A stretch of 64,000 nucleotides of DNA. It comes from Strongylocentrotus purpuratus (taxonomy: Eukaryota; Echinodermata; Echinoidea; Camarodonta; Strongylocentrotidae). The notes under the pieces were generated by a model. That model was given only the letters and a program-made list of their open reading frames with translations, searched no databases and was not told the origin of the DNA. Below, piece by piece: positions 23,330 to 35,888 of this stretch. The stretch covers positions 10,581,274 through 10,645,273 of the forward strand of contig NW_022145609.1 of the NCBI RefSeq assembly GCF_000002235.5, read 5' to 3'. Within the stretch, counting starts at the first letter, position 1. Each line of letters starts with the position of its first letter. Position numbers and translations under genes: made by a program.

Positions 23330-23726
23330 CACACGGCACCATTACAGTTCTTAAACTTTAAATTATTGAAGTCTTGAAAGTTTGAAACAACCCACTTACT
23401 ATGATGCAAATTCACTAGGGACTGAAATAAAGAGTGCTCAGAGTTTTAAACTATGAGCAGAGTAAGCAGCTTGTTTCTACAAGCTAGCAAAAATTAAAAG
23501 TTAATGTTGTCCGCATGACACATATTAAATTCAAGTGAGGACCCTGCACACTCCTCATAGTTTTAGTAGTAACCATAAGACTACTTGCTGTTTAAAACTT
23601 CAAATAAACGTTGTGTTTCTGAAACAACAAAGCGTATACTAGGACCTTCAACTAAAACATAACCTCAAATTTATAAAAAAAAGAGCTAAACTTAAGTTAA
23701 CGGGCTGCCACATGAACACATCCAGT
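23330..23726 (+). mobile_element. Foldback element, CACGAGAC family, copy 3
   Basis: Ends GGTTCACACGGCACC and GGCTGCCACATGAACAC are inverted with drift. Shared interior: GAAAGTTTGAAACAAC, GGGACTGAAA, GAGTTTTAAACTA, AGCAGCTTGT and CTACAAGCTAGCAAA. Length 397 bp. It is the most divergent of the three copies. Confidence 0.65.
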
Positions 23727-24925
23727 GTCTAAATTGTCCAACTTCCCCTACACAGTGTCTGTTCCCAGACACCTGGGATAATAAATTCATGACTAACCTC
23801 GATAACCGCAAATATAAAGCAGGATATCTATTCTATTGTCCACCTGATCGGGTGCACACGCAGGTCCATTTATGCCAAAATAATAACGCAAACAGATTTT
23901 GATTGAATTCTCCTCAACAATTAGTGTTAGTTTTTGTATCTAGCTCACCCACATCCTGCTACACAATGGGATGGTATCTGTGGCATTGACTCTGTATCTC
24001 CAAACCTTTATCGTGTAGAGCAGGTCATTATAGATCTAATTTTTTGACCCCCGAACAAGAACTAAGTAAAAGGTCAGCAAAGAAACTATTTCAAAAGCCA
24101 TAAGGGGTAATCATTGTCTACTGAGAGTTAAAAGGGCATAACTCATAACATTTAACATAAGTCTTAACATCCTACTGGCTCTCAACATGCAATATCCACT
24201 GCTAATGTATTTTTATTGAATTATTAAATAACCTTTTCTTGTTCTCCTGTACATATCCACAAATAGTATTGACATTATATGTCATTTTGCTAATATTTAT
24301 ATAAGTTTTGTTAAATAAATATCAGTATCAATGCCTTTTTCCTCTTGTTTACAATATAAATATCTTTTATATCTCAAATCTTTTCCACTGTGTCAAAGAA
24401 TAAAATATCTACAATGTCACATAAAACAATAACTTCATTCAATCTAAAAGAAAGGAAAAAAATATGGCTAACTTTTGAAGAAGAAAAAAATTGTTAGAAG
24501 AGCTTGCAGGAGCTTGACTGCCCTGAATAAAAAACAATGCAAAAAAACATTGACCTGAAAACAAAAAGGTTTTTAGGAAAAATATGACATTGATGACAAA
24601 ATAATCCCGTCACAAATTTACATAATGTAAAGATATTTCTATTCTACACCTGCCAAGCTACAATGGTGACATGCAACCCTTTATAATTATCACCTCGTTT
24701 GTGCCACGACTCCAAGTTAAGTGAATTTAGACAAAGATGACAACGTAACATAATTGTTGTCTCCATGACCTATTTTTACCTCAATTTTTTGTCAAGACAC
24801 TAATAATTCAATTTTAGAAACCCCCGCTGTCGTGTACGTTAGTCAGGTGCTTGTTTGGGAAACCCACTTACACGATGACTAAAACAATTGACCTTTTTTA
24901 TTAAAAATAAAACAATTTTCTTATC
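23727..24925. other. AT-rich, no gene recognised
   Basis: Only short random frames and A/T-rich strings. Confidence 0.45.
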
Positions 24926-24991
24926 GTCTGTTTGGAGCCAGGTCTGCACAATACAGAGTCAATTAACACCCTTCTGGAGCTGAACAGATGA
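24926..24991. repeat. Short hairpin repeat, copy 4
   Basis: Outer pair GTCTGTTTGGAGCCAG and CTGGAGCTGAACAGA. The left arm lacks AAGGGCGTTAAC; the right arm keeps AATTAACACCCTTCTGG. Confidence 0.7.
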
Positions 24992-25778
24992 TATATCAAG
25001 CATATGTTTCACTTACATTTTCTATTCTTAACATCTAGATTAAGTAATAAATTATTCCTTACACTGTTTTCTACATTCATATTAATTGATTTTGGCAAGG
25101 AATCATTTTTGACAAGACGTTTTTTTTTTTTTTGGGGGGGGGGGGGTGAATGTTATGATCTTCCTACTGATGTGTTAAATAATGATTTTTTTTTTTATTG
25201 ATTTTTGTTATAATTCCATGCTTTCAAACTAGAGATGAATGATTAGATTTAATTTTTTATTAAACCATCTTTAATTCAGAATAAATTTCTAATGGACATG
25301 GCCATCTTCTTCCTTGTCTTCAAATTCATTTAATTTACGAGATTTTCTTCTTTAAATTGTGATGGAAGCATCTTCGGACCGAATACCAATGTAGCTTACT
25401 GCAAGAGAGGCAGACATCTATATTTCATATTGCTAAATCACCAAAAAATGAATGATGACACGATAGAAATACTTAGGGGATGTACATGTCATCAAACAAC
25501 AGCAATAATAACTTAATGTTTCCTGTTCGACAAGCTCTGAACTGATCATTCTGAGCTCTTTAGAGTCTGGAGCTATGTTCATACAGGGGACCCTAAAATG
25601 GAAATCTGATCATATTTGAATCACATTTTACTGTTGAAACAGTGTAAGATCAACACTGCATTCAATTTTCTTGTTGGTACCATGTCTCCCGCAAACAGTG
25701 AAATTACACCTAAATATGCAGTCCATAAGCGTTGCAATAAATCACAGGATCATAACACCATAAAAACAAAGAAACAAG
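24992..25778. other. No gene; T14-G13 junction
   Basis: T14 (25120-25133) runs directly into G13 (25134-25146). The remainder is AT-rich with no recognisable features. Confidence 0.5.
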
Positions 25779-26264
25779 ATTAAAGTTACACCCGATTAGA
25801 ATCAGATCATGGAAGTTGTCATACATAAACACAGCCTAAGATGGACAGATCATTCCTATTTTCACGAAGTGACGGTAGTGAGAAAAATCCGCACGCACTT
25901 TGTATGCGATTTTCATTCACTACCGTCACTTCGTGAAAATAGGGACGAGATATCCACAGCACATCAAGCTCAAATATGTAGTTGTCTATTGAGAAAAGCT
26001 ATGATGAAATATTTCTAATCTACAATAGAAATAATACCATATGGACTGTAAAACAAGATTTTTAAATCACTTCTTAGCCATTTGCCCATGATCATGTGGG
26101 GTAAGATTAAAATTAAACCAGATTAGAATCAGATTGTGGAAGCTCATATAAACATAGCCTGTGACAGACAGATGTCCGTCCACAACACATTAAGCTGAGA
26201 TACATATGCATCCTCTTGTGAGGAAAGCTATGGAACATTCCGCTGATCTAGAACAGGAGGGATT
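25779..26264 (+). repeat. Tandem duplication; only first copy holds a MITE
   Basis: Copy 1 (25779-26022, minus its insert) and copy 2 (26104-26256) share GATTAAA(G/A)TTA, CGATTAGAATCAGAT-like, GTCATACATAAACA(C/T)AGCCT and GGACAGAT. Then follow CCACA(G/A)CACAT(C/T)AAGCT and GA(G/A)(A/G)AAAGCTATG. They are roughly 75-80% alike. Copy 2 shows the pre-insertion sequence at the place where copy 1 has the 103-bp MITE. Confidence 0.75.
25849..25952 (+). mobile_element. 103-bp palindromic MITE, copy 2 (subfamily 2)
   Basis: Arms CCTATTTTCACGAAGTGACG and GTAGTGA are fully paired at the other end. The centre is AATCCGCACGCACTTTGTAT, different from copies 1 and 3. The outermost left bases have drifted (ATCATTCC for TATCGTCC). 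Confidence 0.85.
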
Positions 26265-28976
26265 ACATTTAAGCATGGATTAGGACAGTTGTTCAAATCC
26301 AACATTCAATGTCTCTTTAGTCTCCTCCCAAGACAGTGTATTTGATTCTATCTGACTTCATTTTTGTCTCCGTTTATCAATAGGCTGAAAATGCTCAAAC
26401 AATATTTTCAAAAAGTTTATAAACTGAAAAACAATTAAAAAAAAAAAAACCCAACACAACCTGATTTAAACAAACAGTAAAGATTGAATGTAAAGAAGAA
26501 AAAAAAATTACAAGTATACAAATATCTTATGTCTCTGACTAAGTCATACAACTACCATGGATTTTGTAAATCATAATGGTAACACAAACAAATCAAGAGA
26601 ATACAACTTGGGTGACATGAGGTATAGACAATGGCTTGTTATCATTATAATGCAGATAAATAGGGAATATAATTAACTATTCAAAAAGGCAGAATAAAAA
26701 TGATAAGACCAGATGTAATTCAAATGGACAAAAATGAGCTCATGGAAGGATAATTACATAAATATTAATCCTAATAAACTTCTCTTTGAAATCGAATAAC
26801 TTTGGAACCACAAACGTTTACGGGGCCTCAAAATTACAGCAATTTTCACAGCAAGAAACATTTGTGAACTGCAAAAGTTCTAGGTAGTAATTATCATCTT
26901 TATGGCATAAGTCTTTCATGATTCTGGATCTCACACCAAATTTCTTAATTCACAAGCCCTAAAGTTTTCATCATTTTACAGTACTTGATGGTTGTGAACA
27001 GTCCTGCCATATCACACATGACAATTCAGTCTGAGGCACTACGATGACTAAGAACAATGCGTAACTATTATCTACCTGTCAACCTGACCATGGTGATAAT
27101 CTCACTACAATGACCATCAAGATTTAAAAGTTTTAGAGAGAGAGTTAAGATGATTGTCACAAATCCCTCGTGCCTGGGCGAAGGCTAAGGATGGATAACG
27201 ATGAGCAGCTGAGTCATTGTCATCATGTTTGAGTTTGTTTTACTTTTAGAGATTTGGTATATTCCAGAAGTTTTTTTGTCATGAAGAAAGACAATGGAAT
27301 ATTTCTACCTTGTTCAAACTCGTCAACACTACGAGAAATGATTAAAATAACCAAATACCATATACAGGGTAGTGGAACAGAAGAGTACATTTCAGCTGGA
27401 GTACCTAAGATACCATCTTTACTACGATTGTTGCAAGACTATTCAAGTTTGAATCTCAACCTCAATGGAGGAATATTGCTGCAAGCACAAACTATACTAC
27501 TAAGTTTCTACACATCTAATCTACCCTCCAAGAAGTTTAGGTATCTAAAAATTAACTTGAAACATCTAAGCCGAGTTCCCTCTGAGCTCTGGAAAGGTTT
27601 AGAAGAGGAGACTGCTTCTGATCTCTTGAAGAAGCATCTTCATTGCCCGAACATCTAAGACTGATCCTCAAACATACCCTCCATTTATCCCTATAAGACC
27701 CTCTCCTGCATTAATTCCATGTCATAATGTAAAGAGCCGGAAGGGAATAAACTTTGTGTTCCAGTGCAAGAATTAATGAGCCGATATGGAGGTTGCTCCA
27801 TAAAATCCAGTCACATAGTTGTCTGTTTCCTTTTCCCCTATAATAATGTGCCAACCATCAAGAAGCAAAAGACCATTAAGTGAAGTCATCATGAATGATT
27901 TGATGTTGGACAAAGATAACAGTCTTTTGAGAAAACACAACCATTCTGGATATGAAAAAGGAGAACATGTTTCCCATGACTGGTTCTTGACGGAAAGTTT
28001 ATCTTGAAAAGGAAAGTTGTATAATTCCTTTGATATCATCTCCGTGCTTAAGTTAAGATGTTTAGGATTATGTTCTTGAACAGTTGCTCTGATTTGAAGC
28101 TGGAGCTCAGTCTCTCTTCTCACTGGCTTCCTTATTGCTCAAGCTGAAGATTCCTTTCATTTTCTCCACATTGCGTCCAAATCAACTCTTATGTAAAGTT
28201 TAGTACATTTTTGTTTCCAGAACACACATACACTGTCTACATCTTCTTTAGATGTAATGCATAAACTTTTATTCAAGCCAGGACGATGGTTACAATCGTC
28301 ACATTTGACAATAAAGTAAACTTATAATCAAGAATCAAGACTTTTCTTTTCAACACCCATCCCAACGGATGAAATTAAGCTTGCCCCAAAGACTGGTTTT
28401 TTAGGTCATCTGTATCATAACTTCTCTCCCAAATGGACCACATGTGTTCTTATCCCCAGATCTTTCCTTTTTTAGAATATGGTACAGACCATGAGAGACA
28501 TGAATTGGAGAATCTCATCTGTTAATTCAAAAAACTAATATTCAACAGTGTCCATATCTATCCAATGACATATATATTTATAGATGACTTTCATAAACTC
28601 AACATTAACATAATCTTAATTGACACACACCAATAGTCACCATCTCCCTTATGCTTTTAGCTATCTTTAATCTCTATCTATCTACATCTATTAATATAAT
28701 AAAGTATACAGAGGTGAAAGGCTACTAAACTTTCCAAACTATGAGTTCAAACTTTTCCCCTCCATATTAAAGCACCCATTACTCATAGGCCTACTGAGAT
28801 TTTGATTTCCCCCCTCGTTCCTGGCAATATTTCTCCCTCTCATCTGTTTCCGACCCCCTTGATTTAATTTCTTGATCGACACTCACGAACCCTGAGCTTC
28901 GCCGTCATGCCGGTCACGTACACTTCCATAAGCTAGTCTAAATCCAGACCTACTTCCATGTTCATTTCTGATTTAA
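26265..28976. other. AT-rich, no gene supported
   Basis: Two of the longest non-repetitive frames in the window lie here: 27254-27658 plus (134 codons) and 27773-28123 minus (116). Neither shows a known motif, signal peptide or good Kozak start. With stop codons this frequent, about one such frame is expected by chance in 64 kb. A 1-arm hairpin-repeat echo (AGAGCCGGAAGGGAATAAAC) lies at 27733. Confidence 0.45.
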
Positions 28977-29180
28977 TGATAATAATAATAATAATAATTT
29001 GGTTTTACCCAGTTAAGACTCATTAGCTTCAACTGTTTTTCAAGAGAGCCAACAACCAGGTACCCATTAACACAGTGGCAATGTGGATTAATGTCTTGCC
29101 AAAGGATGTTGGTGTCGGCCTAGGATTTGAACCCTCAACCCCTGGATTGAGAGTCAAGTGAATGCACCACTAAACCATTT
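28977..29180 (-). mobile_element. tRNA-derived SINE with ATT tail
   Basis: Read on the minus strand. The head is TTTAGTGGTGCATTCACTTGA (A-box-like, 21 bp) and the B box is GGTTCAAATCC (29123-29133). The core CCTTTGGCAAGACATTAATC, with CACATTGCC, is followed by GTGTTAATGGGTACCTGGTT, ending in (ATT)n at 28977-28998. The core matches the SINE at 5588-5760. The copy is reasonably complete but without clear target duplications. Confidence 0.8.
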
Positions 29181-30077
29181 ATTAGACGCTCACAAACAGA
29201 GAACTCCGCATCAACCCAGCATATACTCTTTCATAAGGTATTTAGCTCCAAACCCATTTTGCTTATTTATTGAAGAGGTTTGCAGCAATGTGTAATTAAT
29301 GACAACTGAAGAGAGAAAATGTTAGTCAAAGCATAACTTTGGTAAACCTTAAAAACTGCAATTGATGAGGGTCAAATACTCAAAAACACAGCTGAGGTGC
29401 TCTGTGAAAAAGTATCAAGATCGCTGTTACAGATCTCAATTATCTTCTGTATTCCATTGTTTGTGTATGTCATGACAAATATTGTTAGCATTAAACTCAA
29501 ATAATTGCAAACATTTGTTTGAAATTTGCCTAAATCCAAACGAATCTAGATGTTTTTCCTTTCTACTGTGTCTTGTAATACTCATTGGGGGGGGGGGGGG
29601 GGCTGTTATCAAAAATATTATTTTTCATAATTTTGCATTGAAAATTAGGTTTAGACCTTCAATTCTCTTTTGAATTTATGAGCTACAACAATTGAAAAAT
29701 GATGCAATACAGATAACTCTGTTATGTCAGAGTTTCAAGGAAAAAAGGGATCAATATAGAATCATACTGACAGCATCAGCAGCCTGGTAATGTAACCATC
29801 TATGGATTCAACATTATGAAATTATTCCCTTTTTCTTCGTTTTCTCACCTAAACTCACCATCACAAGACTATGATGTATTTAACAAGGTGCACATGGTGC
29901 TTTGTCACTGTGAAAGAGTGCACTTGAACCACATAAAAATGGCTTATCCTAAGATAGATTACCTGCCGAGAATGTTTTGACGTTTGGGGGCAGAAGAGGT
30001 ATTGGATATTCACTTTGTATTCCATTGGTGTACGTGAATGAATATTCTGATTTTTCCTTCTTTTCGACATTACCTCG
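29181..30077. other. No gene; G16 run
   Basis: G16 at 29587-29602. Otherwise AT-rich unique DNA. Confidence 0.5.
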
Positions 30078-30154
30078 TTCTATCTCACCCCTTCCCCACC
30101 CTCACTCCCTCACTCACTCACTCACTCACTCACTCACACATACACACACACACA

Positions 30155-30196
<42 letters not shown>

Positions 30197-30259
30197 TTGT
30201 GTGTATCTCTCTTCTCTTACTCTTTCAATCTTTTTTCTCTCTTTCTTTCTCTGTCACTC

Positions 30260-30302
<43 letters not shown>

Positions 30303-30310
30303 TTCTCCCT
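30078..30310 (+). repeat. Compound (CACT)n-(CA)n-(CT)n microsatellite
   Basis: CACTCACT units (30108-30136), then CACACA, then two (CT)n blocks (about 30158-30192 and 30256-30300). Overlapping 133- and 147-codon frames are translated repeat. Confidence 0.95.
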
Positions 30311-32205
30311 CCTTTGATCCATGCACACTCACATCAATTCATCCTCATCAATATCTCTGCAACTTTCCTATCAAGTTCTTTTCATTTAATACAAGTAGAT
30401 TCTCTGAAGGGCAAGCATAGCAAATGTCTGATTATATGACTATCTTTAAAATATGGTCAACTTCTGAAGAAAAGTTCACTTTGGTATTTTTGATTCTACA
30501 TACAAGCAGATCAGACATATTAGGGTTTTTTCAAAGCAATTTTCATTGTACCGCAAAAGCTTTGACTGATTTGTTACAAATCAAAAATAGAGTACCAAGA
30601 AAACTTTGTTCATCTTATTCTTTTGGTTCTAACCAATTCATAAGTAATATTCTCTCCAATTCCAAATATCCAATGAAAATCAATCAATTTAGTAGTTTAT
30701 CCATAAATATATGTGGCTGTCATTTTATAAATCTTTTTTCAATCTACTTTTCTAAGTTCAAGACCCAAGGGCAAATGATCGCAAATCAATGATATTGTGT
30801 TGTATAATAATGTCAAATCCAGCTGTTCTTTTCTTGCATATGAACATTCATGTTCCCTATTGTCTGAACAGTCAAAAAAACATACATCAATCATGATAGT
30901 CAGCAATAGGAAGACTATTTCGGGGAACGATTTGAGATAAATGAAATTGTTCTTCCTCCATTCTATTCTCAGCTTTCCTCTACAAATCCATTCAAATTTC
31001 CTTCCCTAGCTATTTCAAGACTAGGTTCTTTTGATCGAAAACTGAAAAGTCATACAGAGGTCTGCAAGGTTCATACATTTATTGAACCACACTCATAGGG
31101 ATAATTTAAAGGTAGTCTCTTGGTTAAACAAAAACATCTTTCAAATTATAGAACAAAAGCATGTTTAAAACCTATTGATTAATTGTAAATGTACTTGCTT
31201 AATAATTTGTTTATAGAAAGTTGCATCATAGCTGTTTAAAAAGCACAAAATGGTGGAAACATCCTTGTTGATTAGGGGACAGTTGATTGTCCCAAATTAG
31301 TGGATGCAAAGCATTAGACTGAAAAAATGGTCTCATGAATCCACTTACACCTTAGGGTCCATGAGACCGAAAGCATCGGTCTTTATATATAGAACTGTGG
31401 TCTCTGGAAGTTTCGGCCTTGTCAACAATCAGTTGATTGGAGTTCCCACAAATGTACAAGCATATCTATGATGGTGCTTTTTAGGTACTTGTCATTTTAA
31501 GCACATTTTGGTGTTACTTTCTGAAAAAAACTTCATTATGAATGTATGCATTCGTAATTTATTACGTGATTGCAGACTCTTAAAAATTATCTCTCAAATG
31601 CAATTCTGCTATCAAAACTTGAAAATGAAATTACCTTTAAAATTGAAAGACATGATTTTCTTATCCATCTTGGGGTGTGAAAGCGGTATCACGATCAATA
31701 GATACAATCACTGATGATGATGATGGATGTGTCCTTATCATGCAATCTCTGCATCACATAAATGTTCAGATCTGAAAATGTACTGAGATTCTGATCAGTC
31801 ACACGCAAGCACAGAGAAAGTATATACATGCAAGTGCAGAAAAAGCACAATAGCTGATATATGTACCACCATTGTTCAGTAGTCGTTATTATGAATGCAT
31901 TCTTATCCCTGCTGAAATAGGATCTTTCAATTACCAAAGCAATTGTTCCACAATTGCAATTATTTATCCTATTTATACTTTTATCTAATCAATGTGTATC
32001 AGTACAATGCCCATGAAATTCTCTTTCTTTTGATTTTCTACTTCTTATTAGTATGTGTCATAAAGATATTAAAGACTGTGGCATTTGCTTGTTGGATTGT
32101 TTAGTAATGACTAACGAGTAATGTTAATATTGAACTGGCAAAAGCAATATCAAATCTTCACTTTTTTCATAGTGACTAAAACAAACCCTCTGAATTCGCA
32201 TTTAG
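30311..32205. other. AT-rich, no gene recognised
   Basis: A small hairpin GAGACCGAAAGCATCGGTCT lies at 31362-31381. The frame at 30424-30792 (122 codons) shows no recognisable motif. Confidence 0.45.
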
Positions 32206-32274
32206 CCCCCCCCCCCCCCCCCAAAAAAAAAAAAAATAAATAAATAAAAAATAAATAAATAAATAAATAAATAA

Positions 32275-32317
<43 letters not shown>

Positions 32318-32324
32318 AAAATAA
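32206..32324 (+). repeat. C17-A14-(TAAA)n compound repeat
   Basis: C17 (32206-32222) is joined directly to A14 (32223-32236), then about 85 bp of (TAAA)n. It is the clearest C-to-A junction in the window. Confidence 0.95.
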
Positions 32325-33142
32325 TGGTAGCTCTTTCAAATAGGACAAAATGGACAGTGCTATTATCTGGTTATTCAATGAACACCTAAACAAGTATTTC
32401 CAATAAAAATCCCATGTAATAACATAGTGATAATTCAATTTTCTATCAAATAATTATACACTGTTTATCCCCTTTTCTCCAATTTGAGTTTCCATCAAGA
32501 AATGTCTCTCAAAAATTGAGGTAGTTCTATGGCAGGGGTGAGACAAAAGAGATTGATTTCAAAACCATATACACATGTAACAGCATCTGACAAAAGAATT
32601 GAGGAGAGGGGGAAATGGTACTGCGTGAAAGACATCCAACAAAATGAGGTTGGCATACACCCTTTTGCCCGGGAGGCGATTGAAATTGAATAGGGGCTGG
32701 CTAATCGTTCCTAATTGTGCAAAATTGCGTTTCATGTATAGAGAACTCATGCTGCGGTCAGACTCGGAGCACGGTTGGAGAGTACTTCAGCGGGATGCCA
32801 AGAAAAGAGTTACTGTGTATAGATGCAGTGGTTGGGGTATGAGTATGGAGATTTGTATGGTGTACAGCTCCATAGCAGGAAAAGATACAAGGAGACAGAT
32901 AGAGAGAGAGAGAAGGGGGGGGGGACTAGCTCTGGTTGGCTAGAAACTAAAAAGCATCAAAAGTTTTACAAATTTATGGGGTTCAAAAATACAGCCTGTA
33001 AAAAGTTCGATCCAGACCTCTCCAAAAACAATTTGTGTGGAGTCTGTTTATGGATACCTAAAAACAGAGTTCCTGTGAAAAATAAATAATGTTACACGCT
33101 CCCTAGACTAGTATTAAGCAGGCAATGGTAAATTCCCTGGCA
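32325..33142. other. No gene; balanced-composition island
   Basis: 32640-32860 is less AT-rich than its surroundings and carries GGCTAATCG and CCTAATTGTG (homeodomain-type cores). Overlapping frames of 99 and 88 codons run through 32644-33089 with no recognised motif. Confidence 0.4.
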
Positions 33143-33549
33143 TGACATATAGTGAAGTAGCTCTATAGCCTAGGTATGTTTCCATCAGCTCGAGATTGCC
33201 AAATATCCCGCTATTTCAATCAACCCGATCGCAAATTATCCAGTTCATTTGCGTCTTCATGATCAGCCCGAAGTTGCAATTAGGGGGATATTTGGTAGAG
33301 ATAATCATATCTTGGGCTAGTTTGCAAAATATCCCGCTATTTGTCTGGTGCGTCTTCACTAGCCCGAAGATTCACATTATGTGCGAACGCTGAGCAAAAT
33401 ATCCCGAGCTAATTTCCAAGCTTGAGTTTCAAGTTTCGAGACGAAGACGCGATTTTTAACTTATTTCCCAAATCAGAAATAGCGGGCTGTTTGGCAATCT
33501 CGAGCTGATGGAGACATACCTAGGCTATAGAGCTACTTCACTATTGACA
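33143..33549. mobile_element. 396-bp foldback element (CCCGCTATTT family), copy 2
   Basis: The element proper is 33149-33544. Inverted ends of about 65 bp are nearly perfect, starting ATAGTGAAGTAGCTCTATAG and continuing through CATCAGCTCGAGATTGCC to CCCGCTATTT. TGACA flanks both sides (33143-33147, 33545-33549), a probable 5-bp target duplication. Internal blocks GCGTCTTCA, AGCCCGAAG and GCAAAATATCCCG recur in both directions. Confidence 0.85.
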
Positions 33550-34729
33550 CAAAAAGAACTTAACAAAAAGAAAGACAGATATGCAACCAAATTATGAATT
33601 AAGGGAGAGACATGGACGAAAAGAAACAAAAATAATACAGAAGAAATATAGCAAAATTGATTAAAGATGAACAAAAGTTTTAAAAACTGGTGGAAAAGAT
33701 ATAGAGAAAGACAGAAACAGGCATAGGCACTCCAGGCTTCAGGAAAGAAAAATGAAATTTTCAGCTCGCTGTTAACTTTAGCTGATTTGTAGAGGTGCAC
33801 TTACTGGCAAGAATCCATGTGTCCTACTGTTCTCATTCACAAAAAAATTAAACCAAAATCTAAACTGGGAAGTCCCCCTAGGCATTATTTGATTCAACTT
33901 CAGCAGCATTTTATGATTTCCAGATTAACCTTTTGAGATTGGAAAATACTAATTTTCAGGTCTTTTCATTGATAATTTTAATCCAATTATTGAAAAAAGC
34001 AATAACTCTTCTTGGGATTATTTGATCACAATCTCAAACAAATTGCAAGCCTATCTACCGAATAGGGAAAAGAATTATATTTTGCAGCATACAATACCGG
34101 TATATCTTTACTTTGAATATTGAGCAGCAATCATTATGGTTGGGGAAAAGAAGAATACGTACATTTAGATGCATGATATTGACAAAAAGCAAACTGATAT
34201 TTTCATTGTGCAACCTTCATATCAATAGCTTCAAACTTAAATTTTATAAACAAATAAAAACCAATTTTAAGATTTGCTCAGTGCCATGCCGCATTTACCC
34301 CAAATATTTTGAAATTTCCACACATCAGCAGATTTTTAACAATTTATATGAGAAAATGGAGGAATGCCAAAACAAATATTAATTATTTGGTGTTTAAAAC
34401 AAATAGCTTATATATGAAAACTATCAAGCATAAGATGTCCATGTAAATATTTTTTCAAAAAAAATATATATAACGAGACAAAATCTTACCCTTTCCTTTG
34501 CTTGTGATTTGTACTTTATGACTCACAGTGACCCTGTAATTGGACAAAAGAAGAGAAGAAAAAAACAATACACCTTGTAATTCAATAATAATTATGAAAT
34601 TTCAATGTAAGTATTATAACCAACACACACAGACGTGATTTGTATAGCTAGGTTGCACCATCCTTGTTAATGCAACTATTACATTCCTCGTCCATGTTTC
34701 ACACTTACCGCATTTACCCCTGGACGCAA
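33550..34729. other. AT-rich, no gene recognised
   Basis: Short frames only. No repeats beyond AT-rich strings. Confidence 0.45.
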
Positions 34730-34795
34730 CACTATACCTAACCCTAACCCTAAACCTAACCTAAAACAGTAAACTCAAACCTAACCCTATACCTG
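34730..34795 (+). repeat. Degenerate telomere-like CCTAAC repeat
   Basis: CTAACCCTAACCCTAAACC and related CCTAACC/ACCTAAC units spread over about 60 bp with interruptions. It resembles interstitial (TTAGGG)n. It could also be ordinary low-complexity DNA. Confidence 0.55.
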
Positions 34796-35591
34796 TGATG
34801 AAATACCACCAGGAGCAATTACACAGAATCAAATGTTGGGTCAGTGTGTAGCTATGATAGTGAATGTGACTATCAAAACAGTGAAAAGGTAGACCAGCCT
34901 CGCTAAAAAAACTGCTGATTTCAAAACAATTCACTGAACGGCAAATAGATTTCAGGTCCCTCTACACCATTGAACATAATTTTCCACAATCGATTTCAAT
35001 AATTAATGGCTACACTAAAATCATTATTCATATAATATCTGCTGCATTGATTAGTGGAGAGGTTTCATTGAGACTGGTTATTTCTCTCCATTCAGGGTAT
35101 CTGTTTCTCCCGCCTTGACTTTTTCAAATCCTTTCTATCCTTTTTCTGGAATCTTTCTTTTAGATCCTGCCTGTCTGATCTATAAGGCTTGTATCCTATA
35201 TACAGTCACCATGGCAATGCACTCATATCAATCAATACAGCATAGAGCATATAACACAAATTTGTGATCAAATGAAGAGCTTACTGTATTCTGGTTGTCC
35301 AAGTTCTTATGTTTTTATAGTTAAAAAAGTAGGAATCACCCATATGTATCTCTTTGTTTCATATATCTTACTTCTCAATTTTACATTTTATTAACCGCTT
35401 TTTTTTCTTCTATTTTGTTTCCTCTCTTCATTTTAGTTTTCTCCTTTTTTTTGAGGAGTGAGGGGGTGCATTTCTCATCTTTCTTTCAGTCTGTAACTTA
35501 CTCTGCTCCATCTCTTCTCCTGTAAAATCATGTTCCTTTTCTTGCAATTATCTCCCAAACTTCAAAACCTTTACTTAATCCAATATAACTC
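34796..35591. other. No gene; weak X-box-like site
   Basis: GTCACCATGGCAAT at 35205-35218 resembles an RFX X-box with one off-consensus base in each half. T-rich stretches at 35400-35460. Confidence 0.4.
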
Positions 35592-35666
35592 CCATTTGGA
35601 GCTCAAAACAAGTTTTAAGTCATATACCTTCATGCACAATAAATGCCCTTCCAACTCCAAACAAAT
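35592..35666. repeat. Short hairpin repeat, copy 5
   Basis: Outer pair CATTTGGAGCTC and ACTCCAAACAAAT. The right arm keeps AAATGCCCTTCCAACTCC. The left arm is eroded. Confidence 0.6.
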
Positions 35667-35888
35667 ATATTGGTGAAATAAGTCAATAATCTTAGTTTTG
35701 AAGTTTGATCCCTTCCATGATTATGAAAGAGAGTTTTTCAATATTCACAATTAGTGATAGGTGCTGTCCTTCGTAGCACTGTATCTTACCGTTACAGATT
35801 TAAGTTAACCCATTGCCTACTGTAACCGGATGGTTCGTGTATAAAGCCTATGGGAAAGTGAGAATTTGGTAGCTCATGGGTTAATACA

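Noticed and set aside
26250-26270. Fifth TTAA-type MITE copy (GAACAGGAGGGATTA)
   Set aside because: Only about 15 bp match and none of the other family blocks follow.
27254-27658. 134-codon frame, the longest non-repetitive one
   Set aside because: No motif, signal peptide, good start context or splice-site frame. Roughly one frame this long is expected by chance at this base composition.
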